Source: RYN-230 sp963723595 (GTDB lineage Bacteria > Actinomycetota > Actinomycetes > Streptosporangiales > Streptosporangiaceae). Taken from it: a stretch of 64,000 nt of DNA. This document shows, in pieces, positions 9,047 through 20,000 of this stretch. Under the pieces are notes generated by a model. That model saw only the letters and a program-made list of their open reading frames with translations. It was not told where the DNA came from and did not search any database. Numbering within the stretch: the stretch's first letter is position 1; each line of letters begins with the position of its first letter. The stretch is from positions 372,001 to 436,000 of the forward strand of contig CAVRRQ010000006.1 in the NCBI GenBank assembly GCA_963723595.1. The letters run 5' to 3'. A program made the position numbers and the translations under genes.

Positions 9047-10360
9047 ATGCGGTCGTCTCGTTCCTTACTGTCGTTGACCGTCGCAGGGGGGCGGTCCGGG
9101 GAATTTACGGCCGGGCCGGCGATGGCCGTGCTCAGGTCGGTGGTTCTGCGGATGGCCGCTATCGTCCGGGCCTTCGGGGCCAGCTACGTGGTCGTGCAGG
9201 TGGCCATCTGGCACGGCTACTACGCCGCCCACTCTGGTTTCTCGCCGGGCCCTTCGCCGCGGTGGCCTGGGGATGCGCGGCCGCGGCCTACTTGCGCCGC
9301 CGCTGCCCGCCGTGGCCGCTGATCGTCCTCGACACCAGCTTCTACGCCGCGCTCGCGATCACGGCCGGGATGTGCGTGCCGCCTGACATGCGCGGTGTGG
9401 CCGGGAGCTGGCTCTACGTCGCCATGGCCAGCCAGGTCATCGTCACGGTCTGGTTCGCGCCCCGGCCGCTGGCGGTGCTGCTGGGCCTGGTCCCGGAGGC
9501 GGCGTACTGGGCGGGCACCGCGGTGACCCCGCCCAGCCCGGCCCCCGGAAACGCCCCGGTGGTTTCCGGGGTGCTGCTGCTCGTCGTGCTGGCCGTGCAC
9601 TGGACCGGGCGCGGGTTGCTCTACCGCCGGGCAGCCTGGGCCGACCTCGGATTCGCCGCCGCCGACCAGGAAGCGCACGACCAGTACGTGGTCCTGTCGC
9701 GGAACATCGAACGCCGCGAGCACGAGCGCCTGCTGCACGACACCGTGCTGAACACGCTCACCGCGATCAGCCGGGGGAGCGGCGGCCCGGCGGTGGTGGC
9801 CCGGTGCAGGCAGGACATCGCGCTGCTGGAGCACGCCCTCGCGGCCCCCGGCGGCCCGGATGCCCCGCCCGCCCCGGCCGGGGACCGGCTGGTGGCCGCC
9901 CTCGAGGCGGTGGCCGGGGCGATGCGGGCCCGCGGAATGACCGTGCATGTCGCGGTGGCCGGCCGCGAACCGGGCCCCGGTGATCTGGATCCGGACGGGC
10001 CGGGCCTCCCGGTCGCCAGTGGCCAGCGCTCTGGCGCACGCCACCCGGGAAGCGCTGGCCAACGTGGCCGCCCACGCCGGGACGGGAGAGGCGTGGGTCA
10101 CGATCACCCGGGGCGCCGGCCCCGGGGACGGTAATGCCGTGCACGTCACCGTGCGGGACGCCGGGAGCGGATTCGACCCGGCCCGGGTGGATCCGGCCCG
10201 GCTGGGGCTGAGCCGCTCGATCACCGAGCGGGTGGCCGACTGGGGCGGCAGCGTGTCGGTACGGTCCGCGCCCGGCCAGGGGACCCTGGTCAGCATGAGC
10301 TGGCCCGGGGCCGTCGCCGCGGCCGAGGCTGGCCTGGTCGGGGTGGACTCGTCATGGTGA
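9047..10360 (+). CDS. Membrane histidine kinase (NarL/DesK-like), frameshifted
   Basis: A sensor kinase expected to phosphorylate the LuxR-type regulator two genes downstream. The N-terminal half carries several hydrophobic segments (IVRAFGASYVVVQVAIW, VVSGVLLLVVLAVHW). The H-box is ERREHERLLHDTVLNTLTAI, of the HisKA_3-like type; the N-box is EALANVAAHAGTGEAWVTI and the G-box VRDAGSGFDPARV, both in a second frame. Frame breaks occur near 9233 and 10015. The length (~437 aa) fits the family. The stop overlaps the start of the next gene by 7 bases, so the pair is translationally coupled. The signal is unknown. Confidence 0.78.
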
Positions 10361-11615
10361 GCCACGCCGGGGCGGTGCGGGACGTGACCGAGGCCGCGGT
10401 GCCGCGCTTCGCGGCCATCATGGCGGCGGTCCTGCCCGTCGGCCTGCTCGTCCAGGTGCTGGCGGACATGCGGGACTACCGCCACCCGGCCCTGCCCATC
10501 GCGGTCTGGCTGAGCCTGCTCGTGGCCGCGTGGTGGATGATCCCGCGCGCCCGCCGGGGCGGCCTGACCCGGGGGCAGGCGGCGGTCGCGGTGGCGGTGG
10601 CGCTGGCCGCGGTCAGCGCGGTGGGCTGGGACCGCCTGCCGCACGCCCCGGCCGGTGCCCTGGACTGGTCCATCCTCGGCGCGGTCTGGCTACTCGCGCT
10701 CGCCGCTCTGAGCCGTCCCGCCTGGGAGTGGGTGACCGGGGCGCTCCTCGTGCTGGCGGTCAACGGCTTCTTCATCCTTCGCCTGCTGGGCACCGCCGCG
10801 CCGGGCATCGCCCGGCTCGCCGCGGCCACGTACGTGGTGGTGCTGATCCTGGGCGTGTTCGCCGCCCTGCGCCCCACGCTGCGGGTCCAGGCCGGCCTGA
10901 CCGCCCGCCGGGCCGAGCTGGCCAGCCGCTCGGCGGCGGAACGCGCCGCGGTCGCCGCGATCGAGCAGGACCGGCGGGACCGTTTCGCGCTGCTGGAGCT
11001 GGAGGCGCTGCCGCTGCTGCGCGGCCTCGCGGACGGCTCGCTCGACCCCGCCGACGAGGCGGTCCGGCAGGAATGCGCCCGGCACGCCACCACCCTGCGC
11101 CGCGCCCTGGTGGACCGGGCCCGGCTCGGACGCGAACTCCTGGCCGGGCTGGAACCGGCGCTCGGCGCGGCCCGGGGACGCGGCCTGCAGATCGAGATCC
11201 AGGTGGTCGGGGACCCAGGGCTGCCGTCGCGGGACGTGGCCCAGGCGACCGCCGGCGCGGTGGGCACCATCCTGCGGGCGCTCCCGCCGCAAACGGTCAC
11301 GGTGACCGTGCTCGGCCCGTCCGGGCTGGCCAACCCCGTGCTGGCCAACCCCGTGCTGGCTGGCCCTGCTCCGGTGCTGAGCCCCTGCTCCGGCTGGCCC
11401 TGCTCCGGCTGGCCCCGCCCCGGCTGGCACCGCCCCGGCCGACCGGATCCCGGACGTCGAGCTGTACCTGACCTTCGGGCACCTGCCGCCCGGCGCCCGG
11501 GCCTCCGGCGTTCCCGCCGCGTGCCGGGATCACCCGCTGGCGGGCCGGGCTCGACGTCGATGACACCGGCTCGGGCTGCCTGGAGGTCAGCTGGCGCGCG
11601 GCGGTGCCGGCATGA
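10354..11615 (+). CDS. Second membrane kinase-like protein, frameshifted
   Basis: A companion of the preceding kinase. About 420 aa with an N-terminal membrane region (VLPVGLLVQVLADM, LSLLVAAWWMIP, ATYVVVLILGVFAAL), then a helical segment (RDRFALLELEALPLLRGLAD) where a phospho-acceptor His would be expected but is not seen, and a degenerate ATPase-like C-terminus (LQIEIQVVGDPGLPSRDVA ... DDTGSGCLEVSWRAAVPA). It may be a sensory or inhibitory pseudo-kinase. The reading frame is lost inside a 15-bp repeat tract (~11328-11440) and again near 11550; the true frame continues PDVELYLTFGHLPPGARASG and stops at TGA 11613-11615, overlapping the regulator start as ATGA. Confidence 0.6.
11328..11440 (+). 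repeat. 15-bp GC-rich tandem repeats inside kinase gene
   Basis: Imperfect 15-bp units (GGCCAACCCCGTGCT twice, then GGCCCTGCTCCGGCT-like copies) fill about 110 bases between two conserved kinase segments. In one frame they encode LANPV and in another SGWPC-type repeats. The tract coincides with a frame change, so copy number may be miscounted. Confidence 0.7.
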
Positions 11616-12261
11616 CCGCGCATCGATCGACGTGGCGGCCGTGGACGACCACCCGATCATCCTGGACAGCATCGCCGGCTGGGTCAGCGGCCCGGACAGC
11701 GGCATCCGGGTCATCGCCACCGCGGCGACCGTGGACGGACTCCTCGCCGGGCCCGGGCGGCACGCCCACGTGGTCCTCCTCGACCTCGACCTGGGGGACG
11801 GGACCACGGCGGAGCGCAACGTGGCGGTGATCCGGGCCGCCGGCCCCGCGGTGCTGGTCCTGGCCGCCTCGGACAAGCCGGTCTCGGTCCGGGACGCGAT
11901 TCGCGCCGGTGCGCTCGGCTATGTACTTAAGAACGAAGAGACTTCTGAGGTGCGGGCGGCCATTACGGCGGTGGCCGCGGGAAAGGATTGGATCTCGTCC
12001 CGCCTCGCCTACATCTTCGCCACCGACGATGCCCCTGACCGGCCCGTACTAAGTGCCCAGGAAACGCGGGCGCTTCAGCTTTACGCCACCGGCATGGCGA
12101 TGAAGTCCGTGGCCAGGCGAATGTGCATTAGTGAAGAGACGGCCAAGCAGTATGTGGGCCGCGTTCGCGAGAAGTACGCTAGAGCAGGACGGGCGGCACC
12201 CACCAAATTGGACCTGTACTATCGAGCCGTCGAGGACGGGCATCTCCCCCCTCACCCCTAA
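11612..12261 (+). CDS. NarL/LuxR-family response regulator, frameshift after start
   Basis: Output protein of the operon: receiver domain plus DNA-binding domain. Receiver motifs: acidic pair in VAAVDDHPIILDS, phospho-acceptor Asp in HVVLLDLDLGDG, switch Ser in VLAASDKP, Lys in GYVLKNEE. The LuxR helix-turn-helix is near the C-terminus: LSAQETRALQLYATGMAMKS ... ISEETAKQYVGRVREKYARA. ATG 11612 overlaps the previous stop; the first four codons are one base out of frame with the rest (extra bases around GCGCATCGATCG). About 216 aa, normal. Together with the two kinase genes it forms an overlapping three-gene operon. Confidence 0.85.
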
Positions 12262-12360
12262 CCGCGGACCCCCCCTCCCGGTGACAGGGGTAACAGGAGA
12301 TACCCGTCCTCGACTTTTGTTACGAGACATGATCTTAAGCTGCTCGTCAACCTGCCGTCA

Positions 12361-12380
12361 TGACCCCTCTTGGGGGGTCA
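12361..12380. terminator. Hairpin between convergent genes
   Basis: Stem TGACCCC / GGGGTCA with a 6-base loop, between the response-regulator stop and the convergent TetR gene. It has no T-tract, as is usual for high-GC actinobacterial terminators. The rest of 12262-12504 shows no gene. Confidence 0.5.
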
Positions 12381-12504
12381 GTCCAGGGCAAAAGTCCAGC
12401 ATCCGGGGCTTCCGGGCAATCTCGAGGTCCAGACGCGACCGGGTCCCCGGCTGATCAAGATCCGCCATTCCGCCGGCGTCATCATCTTCTGCGTGCCCCG
12501 TCGA

Positions 12505-13312
12505 CTACTGCCGGCGACCGGCATCCTCCGGTGCGCCCTCCAGCGCACCGTCGATGAGCCGCAGGATGCAGCGGTCGAAGATCTCGTCCGCGTCCCGGGC
12601 GGGCGGCGGCGGCCCGGCCAGCGCCGTGGCCAGGTGCGGGTAGCGGCCGCTGGCGGCCGCCGCCACCAGGCTGGACACCTGCACGGCCGCCTGCTCCTCC
12701 TCGGTCACCCCGGTCCGGGCCCGTTCTTCGGCCTGCGCCGCCTGAACCCCGCCGTAAGAGATCGCGAACCCGTTGACCATCCCGAGGATCTCCATCTTGG
12801 CTCCGGTGTCCAGGCCAGAGCCGCTCAGCAGGCCAAGGAAGTAGCTCGACGTAACGCAGCGCACCGGGCCCGAACACCGGGGGCCGCTGCAGGGCCCGGG
12901 GCAGCCACGGGTGGCGCCGGGTGATGTCCCGTCCCTGCCGGGCCAGGTCGAGGATCGCGGCCCGGGGGTCAGCAGTCCGGGGGTCAGCGGCCCGCGGGTC
13001 AGCGGTGGGCCGCTCCGGGGGTGAGCGCGGGTAGCGGTACTCGTCGCTCACCTGGTCGATCATCAGCTGGACCAGGTGCTCTTTGGACGGCACGTAGTTG
13101 TACAGCGACATCGTGCCCATGTCCAGGCCGCCGGCGACCCGCCGCATCGTGACCGCGTCGATGCCCTCGGCGTCGGCCAGGGACACCGCGGCCGCGGCGA
13201 TCGCGGCCCGGCTGTGCTTCGGCCGGGGCCCGCGCCCGCCGTACTCGGGCACCGCCCAGATCGACACCGGAAGCGGGGCCCTCGCCCCCGGATCCGCGCC
13301 TGACGTGGTCAC
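12505..13312 (-). CDS. TetR/AcrR-family regulator, frameshifted
   Basis: A transcriptional repressor, probably of the divergent hydrolase gene. HTH: SRAAIAAAAVSLADAEGIDA, VTMRRVAGGLDMGTMSLYNY, VPSKEHLVQLMID. The C-terminal ligand domain is of the TetR_C_1 type (FLGLLSGSGLDTGAKMEILG, RYPHLATALAG). Between them lies a short repeat TADPRAADPRTADPRAA, encoded by tandem 12-bp units at about 12955-13010. The frame changes near 12860. Stop at 12505-12507. About 268 aa. Confidence 0.82.
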
Positions 13313-13378
13313 CGACGCCCACCTCCCCCCGCAGCTTATCCACGTGCACCGTACGGAGTATCGTGCTGAGAAAGAACA

Positions 13379-13393
13379 ACGTACAACGTACGT
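13379..13393. promoter_or_regulatory. Perfect palindrome, candidate TetR operator
   Basis: ACGTAC-AAC-GTACGT lies in the 125-base divergent gap between the TetR gene and the hydrolase gene, 45 bases before the hydrolase start. Size and place fit an autoregulatory TetR operator. Confidence 0.6.
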
Positions 13394-13437
13394 AGCTTGC
13401 TCAGGGCAAGCAGAGCCGAACGAGCAAAGGAGTCACG

Positions 13438-15148
13438 ATGACCGAGCCATCTCCGGGGCGCCGCCCTGCCCCGGCACGTCCGGCTGATGGATGCGGCTGT
13501 CCCGGCGGGACCTGCGGGACCTGCCCCCGCCCGAATGCGCGGTCCGCGTCGACGCGGGCCTGGCGGTGCCCGCCGCCGACGGCGTGCCGCTCCGCACCGA
13601 TCACTACATCCCGCAGGTGGCCAGCCCGCGGCCCACGGTGCTGGTCCGCACGCCGTACGGCCGCGGGCTTCCCCTGGGACCACCTGTTCGGCGGCCTGAT
13701 GGCCGAGCAGGGGTTTCACGTCGTGATCCAGAGCTGCCGGGGGACCGGCGGGTCGGGCGGGGAGTTCCAGTCCGTTCCGCCACGAGCGGGGCCGACGGCC
13801 TGGCCACCGTGGCCTGGCTCCGCGAGCAGGACTGGTTCACCGGGGTGCTGGCCACCATCGGCCCGAGCTACCTGAGCTACGTCCAGTGGGCGCTGGCCGC
13901 GGACCCGCCCCCCGAACTGCGCGCGATGGTGTCGCAGAACGGGGTGTCCGACCCGTACCCCTTCGTCTGGCCCGGCGGGCGCCTTCGCCCTGGAGAACGT
14001 GCTGGTGGCCACCGCCGCCATGCTGAGCTTCGAGCGCGGGATGGTCGCGCTGATCCGGTCCGGGCTGCGGGTGCAGCGCCGGCTGCGCCGGGTGGCCCGG
14101 CAGCTCCCGCTGATCGACGCCTACCCGCGCGGCGCTGGGTACCCGGGTCGGTCACCTCGACGAGTGGCTGGCGAACCCGGGCCGGGCGGACCCGTACTGG
14201 GCGTCCCTGGAGATCGGGGCGGACCGCCCGCTGCCGCCCGTCCCGGCCAGCCTGCTCACCGGCTGGTGGGACGCCTGCCTGGACGAGGTGCTGGAACGCT
14301 ACGGCCAGCTGCGGGCGAACGGGACCCCGGCCCGCCTGGTCGTCGGCCCGTGGACGCACGCGTCAGGCTTCAACCAGGCCCTCCCGGTCGTCCTGGGCTG
14401 AGGCGCTCAGCTGGCTGCGGGCTTACACCGGCGACGCTCAGACCCCCACCCCGGTCCCTGACGAAAACCTCCCGGTGCGGGTGCACGTCGGTGGCGCGGG
14501 AGAATGGCGCGACCTGGCGGACTGGCCGCCGCCGGAGCTGGCCCGCCAGCCGTGGTACCTGGGCGCCGGGGGCAGCCTGAGCGCCGGGCCGCTGGAGCCC
14601 CAGGACGCTGTCCAGCCGGGGGTGTCCTCGTTCCGCTACGACCCGGCGGACCCGACGCCGTCGGTGGGCGGTCAGCTGCTCACCGGCAAGGCCGGGGCCG
14701 CGGACAACCGGGCCCTGGAGGCCCGCCCCGACGTCCTGGTGTTCACCAGTGCCCCGCTCACCGGGGCCCTCGACGTGGTCGGCCCGGTCAGCGCGCGGGT
14801 CCGGGTCCGCGCCTCAGGCGGCCACGTCGACGTCTTCGCCCGGCTGTGCGACGTGGACCCGCGGGGGCGTTCACGTAACGTGTGTGACGGCATCATCCGG
14901 TGCGACGCCGTCGGCTCCGGTCAGATCACCCCGGTGACCGTGCCGATGAGCGCGACCGCCTACCGGTTCGCGGCCGGGCACCGGCTGCGGCTCCAGGTGT
15001 CGGGCGGGGCCCATCCCCGGTTCGCCCGCAACACCGGCTCCGGCGAGCCGCCGGCCACCGCGACCCGGCTTGTCGCGGTGGACCTGCAAATCCTGCACGA
15101 GGTCGCCGATCCCTGCACGCTGTCGCTTCCGGTCCTGCCTGAACCTAG
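13438..15148 (+). CDS. CocE/NonD-family alpha/beta hydrolase (Peptidase_S15 + PepX_C), many frameshifts
   Basis: A serine hydrolase acting on esters, amides or X-prolyl substrates. ATG 13438 follows AAAGGAG. Segments in different frames assemble one protein: LRDLPPPECAVRVDAGLAVP, FPWDHLFGGLMAEQGFHVVI, QSCRGTGGSGGEF, GVLATIGPSYLSYVQWALA (nucleophile Ser), FALENVLVATAAMLSFERGM, TGWWDACLDEVLERYGQL (catalytic Asp), LVVGPWTHASGFNQALP (His), then the PepX_C jelly roll (RVRVRASGGHVDVFARLCDV, FAAGHRLRLQVSGGAHPRFA). At least six frame changes are needed, several explained by single extra G or C. The likely stop is TAG 15146-15148 after LPVLPE; without that shift the frame would run into the next gene. 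Confidence 0.82.
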
Positions 15149-15204
15149 CGATCAAGGGGCCGGTAGTGCGACACTGGGCCGTCACCACACCAGCCGGAGC
15201 CCCG

Positions 15205-16146
15205 ATGTCCAGCCCCGAGCCGCAGCACGATCCCGCCCCGGCCGCTAGGCCGGCCGGGCCGCCGGTGCCCAACCCGGCGGCCAGCGGGCCCACCGCGCTG
15301 CGCATCGCGCTCGGCGGCCAGCTGCGGCGCCTGCGCGAGGCGCACGGCATCACCTGCGAGGCGGCGGGGGACGTGATCCGGGCCTCGGCCTCGAAGATCA
15401 GCCGGCTGGAGCACGGCCGGGTCAGCATGAAGCAGCGCGACCTCGCGGACCTGCTCACCCTGTACGGCGTGACGGGAGAAGCGGAGCGGGCCGACGTGCT
15501 GCGGCTGGCCCGCGAGGCCGCCCGGCCCGGGTGGTGGCATCAGTACGGCGAGGTGCTGCCCGGCTGGTTCGAGTTCTACGTCGGGCTGGAAGCAGCCGCG
15601 ACCCGGATCCGCGTCTACGAGGTGCAGTTCGTGCCGGGTCTGCTGCAGACCCCGGAGTACGCCCGCGCGGTGATCCGGGGCGGCCATCCCGCCGCCCCGG
15701 AGGACGAGATCGAGCGCCGGGTCAGCCTGCGGATGAAGCGGCAGCAGATCCTGTCCCGGCCGGACGGCCCGGAACTGCGGGCGCCGAAACTGTGGGCCGT
15801 CGTGGACGAGACCGCGCTGCGCCGCCGGCTGGGCGGTCCCGGGGTGATGGAAGCCCAGCTGGAGCGGCTCATCGAGCTGGCCAGCGCGCCCAACATCGCG
15901 CTGTACGTGGTGCCGCTGCAGAGCGGGTATCACGCCGCCGCGGCAGGCTCGTTCAGCATCCTGCGCTTCGCCCCGCCGGAACTCCCCGACGTGGTCTACC
16001 TGGAGCAGCTGACCGGCGCGCTGTACCTGGAGAAGCGGCGCGAGGTCGATCGCTACTCCGCGGTCATGGACCAGCTGTGCGTGCAGGCCGAGCGGCGGGT
16101 ACCCACCACGGAGCTGCTGGCCGGGATGCTGGACCGGCTGGGCTGA
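15205..16146 (+). CDS. XRE-family regulator with DUF5753 domain
   Basis: A helix-turn-helix regulator of the large actinobacterial WhiJ/AbaA-like class. N-terminal Cro/C1 HTH: LRRLREAHGITCEAAGDVIR, SASKISRLEHGRVSMK. The rest is a DUF5753 (Scr1-type) domain: PGWWHQYGEVLPGWFEFYVG, FVPGLLQTPEYARAVIRGG, VVYLEQLTGALYLEKRREVD. ATG 15205 has GGAG upstream; a longer frame upstream only overlaps the hydrolase tail. 313 aa, intact. Such genes usually pair with a DUF397 gene; the nearest one here is at 21.6 kb, beside a second copy. Confidence 0.92.
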   Translation: MSSPEPQHDPAPAARPAGPPVPNPAASGPTALRIALGGQLRRLREAHGITCEAAGDVIRASASKISRLEHGRVSMKQRDLADLLTLYGVTGEAERADVLRLAREAARPGWWHQYGEVLPGWFEFYVGLEAAATRIRVYEVQFVPGLLQTPEYARAVIRGGHPAAPEDEIERRVSLRMKRQQILSRPDGPELRAPKLWAVVDETALRRRLGGPGVMEAQLERLIELASAPNIALYVVPLQSGYHAAAAGSFSILRFAPPELPDVVYLEQLTGALYLEKRREVDRYSAVMDQLCVQAERRVPTTELLAGMLDRLG

Positions 16147-16183
16147 GCGCGGCCGGCTGACCGGGCGGGCTCAGCGGGCCAGC

Positions 16184-16955
16184 TCAGGGCTTGCGGCCCA
16201 CCCCGCCCAGCACGACGAGCCTGGTCGGCTGGGTCTGGGCCACGGGCCGCCACTGCTGCACGCTGACCAGGCCCGGCTCGACCAGGTCGAAGCCGTCGAA
16301 GAAGCCCAGGATCTCCCGGTGCGACCGGAAGGCCAGCGGGATCATGGTGTTCTCGGTGGCGGCCCGCGACTGGGCCACGGCCTCGGGGTCGCCGTCCGAC
16401 GTGAGCTGGGACAGCACCAGGTAGCTGCCCAGCCCGATGAGCCCGGTGAACCGGGCCACGATCCCGGCCGGGTCAGCGGAATCCGGGATCACGTGCAGCA
16501 CGGCCACCAGGAGCACGGCCACCGGCTCGGCGAAGTCGATCAGCCCCCGGAGCGCGGGATGGCTGAGGATCTCGTCGGGCTGGCGGATGTCGGCCTGGAC
16601 CGACCGGATGTTCACCGCGTTAGCCAGTAACGCGTCGTTGTGCACGCTCACGATCGGATCGTTATCGACGTACATGACCCGGGCTGACGGGTCGGCCGCG
16701 GTGGGATCGTGCACGCTCGGCGAGGTGGGAATGCCCGTGCCAGGTCGATGAACTGGCGCACGCCCGCCTCGGCGACAGCCGGACGGCCGCTCCAGGAACC
16801 CGGTTGGCCCGGGCCAGCGGGGGTACTCGGGCGCGACCGCCACCACCTGCTCGCCGTACTCCGGTCGGCTTCGTAGTGGTCCTTGCCGCCAGGGCCCAGT
16901 CGTAGACCCGGGCGGCGTGGGGCTTGGTGATGTCGATGCCGGGGATCTCGGCCAC
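16184..16955 (-). CDS. DUF574-type SAM-dependent methyltransferase, frameshifted
   Basis: An S-adenosylmethionine methyltransferase of the abundant actinomycete family PF04672; the substrate is unknown. GTG 16953-16955 follows GAGGAGAC. N-terminus: VAEIPGIDITKPHAARVYDW; then GEQVVAVAPEYPR, SAM-binding GTGIPTSPSVHD and VMYVDNDPIVSVHNDALLAN; C-terminus: EPGLVSVQQWRPVAQTQPTR ... GGVGRKP. Three reading frames are used in the first 250 bases (breaks near 16885, 16800 and 16740); the last 180 codons are clean. These genes often neighbour DUF5753 regulators, as here. Confidence 0.82.
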
Positions 16956-17013
16956 GCCGTCTCCTCGATGCTTGCGGGATTCCAGCCTAGACGGGGCGGC
17001 TGCCCCCGGCCGG

Positions 17014-20000
17014 TCACGGCTGGACCCAGGACTGGTTGGCCGCGCCGGTGCAGCTCCAGATCTGCACCTGGGTCCCGGGGGTGGTGGAGAACCCGGTGTC
17101 GTCCAGGCACTTGCCCGACTGCGGGTTGAGCAGCGCACCGTCAGACTGCGGCTGCCACACCTGGGCGCCGGTGCCGTTGCAGGTGTACAGGTGACCAGGG
17201 ACCCGTTGCCGGTGGCGCCCGCGATCACGTCCAGGCACCTGCCGTCCGCGTGGATGGTCCCGCCGGTTCCCGGTCCATGCTGGCCGTTGGTCCCGTTGCA
17301 GGTGTGGACCTCGACCTTGGTGCCGTTGGTGTTGTTGTCCCCGCTCAGGTCCAGGCACAGGCCCTGGTATCCGACAGCGGGGTGGTGGCCACGCCCGAGC
17401 CCGCCGGGGCCACGGTCCAGGTGAACGACGTGGCGGCCGAGGCGCCGGCGGAGTCCTGCGCGGTGACGGTGACCGTGGACGTGCCCGCGGCCGTGGGCGT
17501 GCCGGTGATGGTGCCGCTGCCGGAGATCGACGTCCCGGCGGGCAGCCCGGACGCGGTGAACGCGAGCGACTGGCCGCTGCTGGAGTCGGCCGCGGAGACC
17601 TTCACCGACACCGCGGTGCCGGCGGTGCCCTCCTGCGGGCCGGGGCTGGTGATGGTGACCGGCTGGCCGAGCTGCGCCGACGTCACCGCGAGCGTGCCGG
17701 TCAGCGGCAGGTTCGCGTCCGAGTCGCCGACCGCGATCCCGTAGCTGCCGGTGGCGGTGGCCCACGTGTTGCTGGAGCCCAGTAGGACAGGCTGCGCTGG
17801 GTCAGCGGGAACGAGACCGTCTGGCTGGCGCCCGGCTGCAGGTTCACCCGGGCGAAGCCTTCCAGCTGGCGGGGCGGCTCGCCCGCCGCGGACGGATCGC
17901 TCACGTACAGCTGGGCCACGTCGGCGCCGGCCGCGACCCGGTGTTGGTCACGGTGGCGCTGACCGTGGCCGCGCCACCCTCCGGCAGGGCGGTGATCTTC
18001 AGGTTGCTGAACGAGAAGCTGGTGTAGGAGAGCCCGTAACCGAACGGGAACAGCGGGGTGAGGCTCCGTGAGTTGTACCAGCGGTAGTCGCCGCTCGGGG
18101 TGTCCGCGGGCACGGTCACGTTGATCACCGCGCCGGAGTCGCCGCACGGCCCGGGGCCTCCCAGTTGGCCACGGTGTCGCTGACCGTGCCGCCGTTGACG
18201 CTCATGCTCCGGTTGCCCACCGAGGCCGCAGTCGGCGTTTTCCTCGGCGTTGCTCCAGTTGCTGCCCAGGTCGTACTTGTAGGACAGGGTGGCATCGGCG
18301 GAGGCGTACGACGGTGGCGGTCCACTGTTCGCGTTGACCCTGGTCATCGGGATGCCGTTCGCCGCCCAGTCGGACTGGCCGAAGCCGAGCGCGGACAGGT
18401 TGCCGTCCAGGTAGACGGTGTCGGCCGAAGCCATCGGTGTTCACCGGCACGGTCACGTTGACCGTCTCCTTCACCGGACCGCTGACCGGGCAGCTGCCCG
18501 TGCTGGATGCAACTGGTGACGACGGCGGGGGTGTCCACGTCCTTGCCCGGCCGAGATGTCGATGGCCAGCCGGGCGTACTGGGCCATCGCCCACATGAGC
18601 GGGGTCGAGGAGTTGTCCGGCTGGCCGAACGTGAAGCCGCCGGTGCCGGTGCTGCCACCCCACACCTGCTCGGGGATCTGGTAGCCGGAGTTGGCGGCGC
18701 CGGCCATGGTGGCCAGCAGGGACTGCGCGGCGGTCAGGTTGCCGTCGGCGACGTCGTACTCGCCGCGCTCGCCGGTCAGCACCGGCCACGGGTTGCCTAC
18801 CCCGGAGCCGGTGTAGTCGCCGCCGGACGAGGTCTCGCCGTAACCGTCGAAGTTGTAACGGTGATAGATCGGTCCCTCGGGGGTGGCCACCGCGAGCTCG
18901 GAGTCCACCACCGACAGGCTGCTGGTGATGTCGGACGAGGTGGCCGCCTTGATACCCAGCCGGACCAGCTCGAGGAAGCCGGCGTCGACCACGGTGCGGT
19001 CGTCGTGGCTGCCGCCGCCGTTGGCGATGCCGATCGACGCGCCGGAGTTGGGGTTGCCGTCCTGGCGTGATCCGCAGGAAGTAGTCGCCGCTGCCGTACG
19101 GTCCGGAGGTCGTGTAGGTCAGGTTGTCCACCTGGGACGCCCAGGACAGCGCGGTCGCCTGGTAGGTCGCGGCCAGGCCGGTCGCGCCGTTGGTCACGGC
19201 GATTGAGGCCGCGCAGACCAGCCCGGCGATCTCGGCCGCCATGGTGGAGGGGGAGTAGCCGCCGATCTCCTCCCAGCGTTCCTCCGGGGTGGACGGGCCG
19301 TTGGCGACCAGGTAGTTCGCCAGCGCTCTCGATGTGCGACCAGTCAGCGGAGTTCGTCGCACCGAGCTGGTAGGCCAGGATGATCGGGTCGGCCACCTCG
19401 TCCATCTGCAGTGAGCCGAAGACAGCAGTGCCGTTGAGGAAGGTGTTCTGCTTGACCGCGCCGCTGGACTCCTCCTCGTAGGTGAAGATGTATTGCAGCG
19501 CCGCGTTGGCGTCGGTGGTGTCTCCGGCCGCGAGCAGCGTGGAGGCCATCTCGTACTCGTCGCGGGTCCACACGGCGTGGTAGCCGTGGCCGCCACCGCT
19601 GTTCGCGCTGACGCTGCGTGCCCCACGGGGTCGGTGGGGGCGGCCACGAACGCGCCGGTGTAGGTCTTGTCCTCGTCGGCCTTGACCTCCATCAGCGAGA
19701 CGTAGTACTGCTGCTTGAGCTGCGGCGCTGCCGGTCACGGACGCGGGTGGCGCGTTGAGGCTGCTCGACCCAGGAGTGCCAGCCGGACTCGAACGAGCTC
19801 TCAAGCGAGGAGAACCCCGTGTTCAGCGACGCGGCGGCGTCGGAGATGGCGGCGGACTCGGCTGGAGTCGAAGCCGAGCGCCAGGGTGAACGTGGTCGCC
19901 CCGCTGGAGGCCACCGGGATCTGCGCCACCTGCACGATGTGGCCGGCGGTCGAGGCCGAGGTGTACGTCGAGGTCAGCGTGTGGCTGCTGGTCAACTGCT

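Noticed and set aside
10354..12261. Single 635-aa kinase-response-regulator fusion
   Set aside because: The continuous frame is created by frameshifts; true stop and start codons (ATGA at 11612) are visible in the conserved frames, so these are two genes.
15070..15204. N-terminal extension of the XRE regulator upstream of ATG 15205
   Set aside because: The frame overlaps the conserved 3' end of the hydrolase gene and lacks a ribosome site; ATG 15205 has one.
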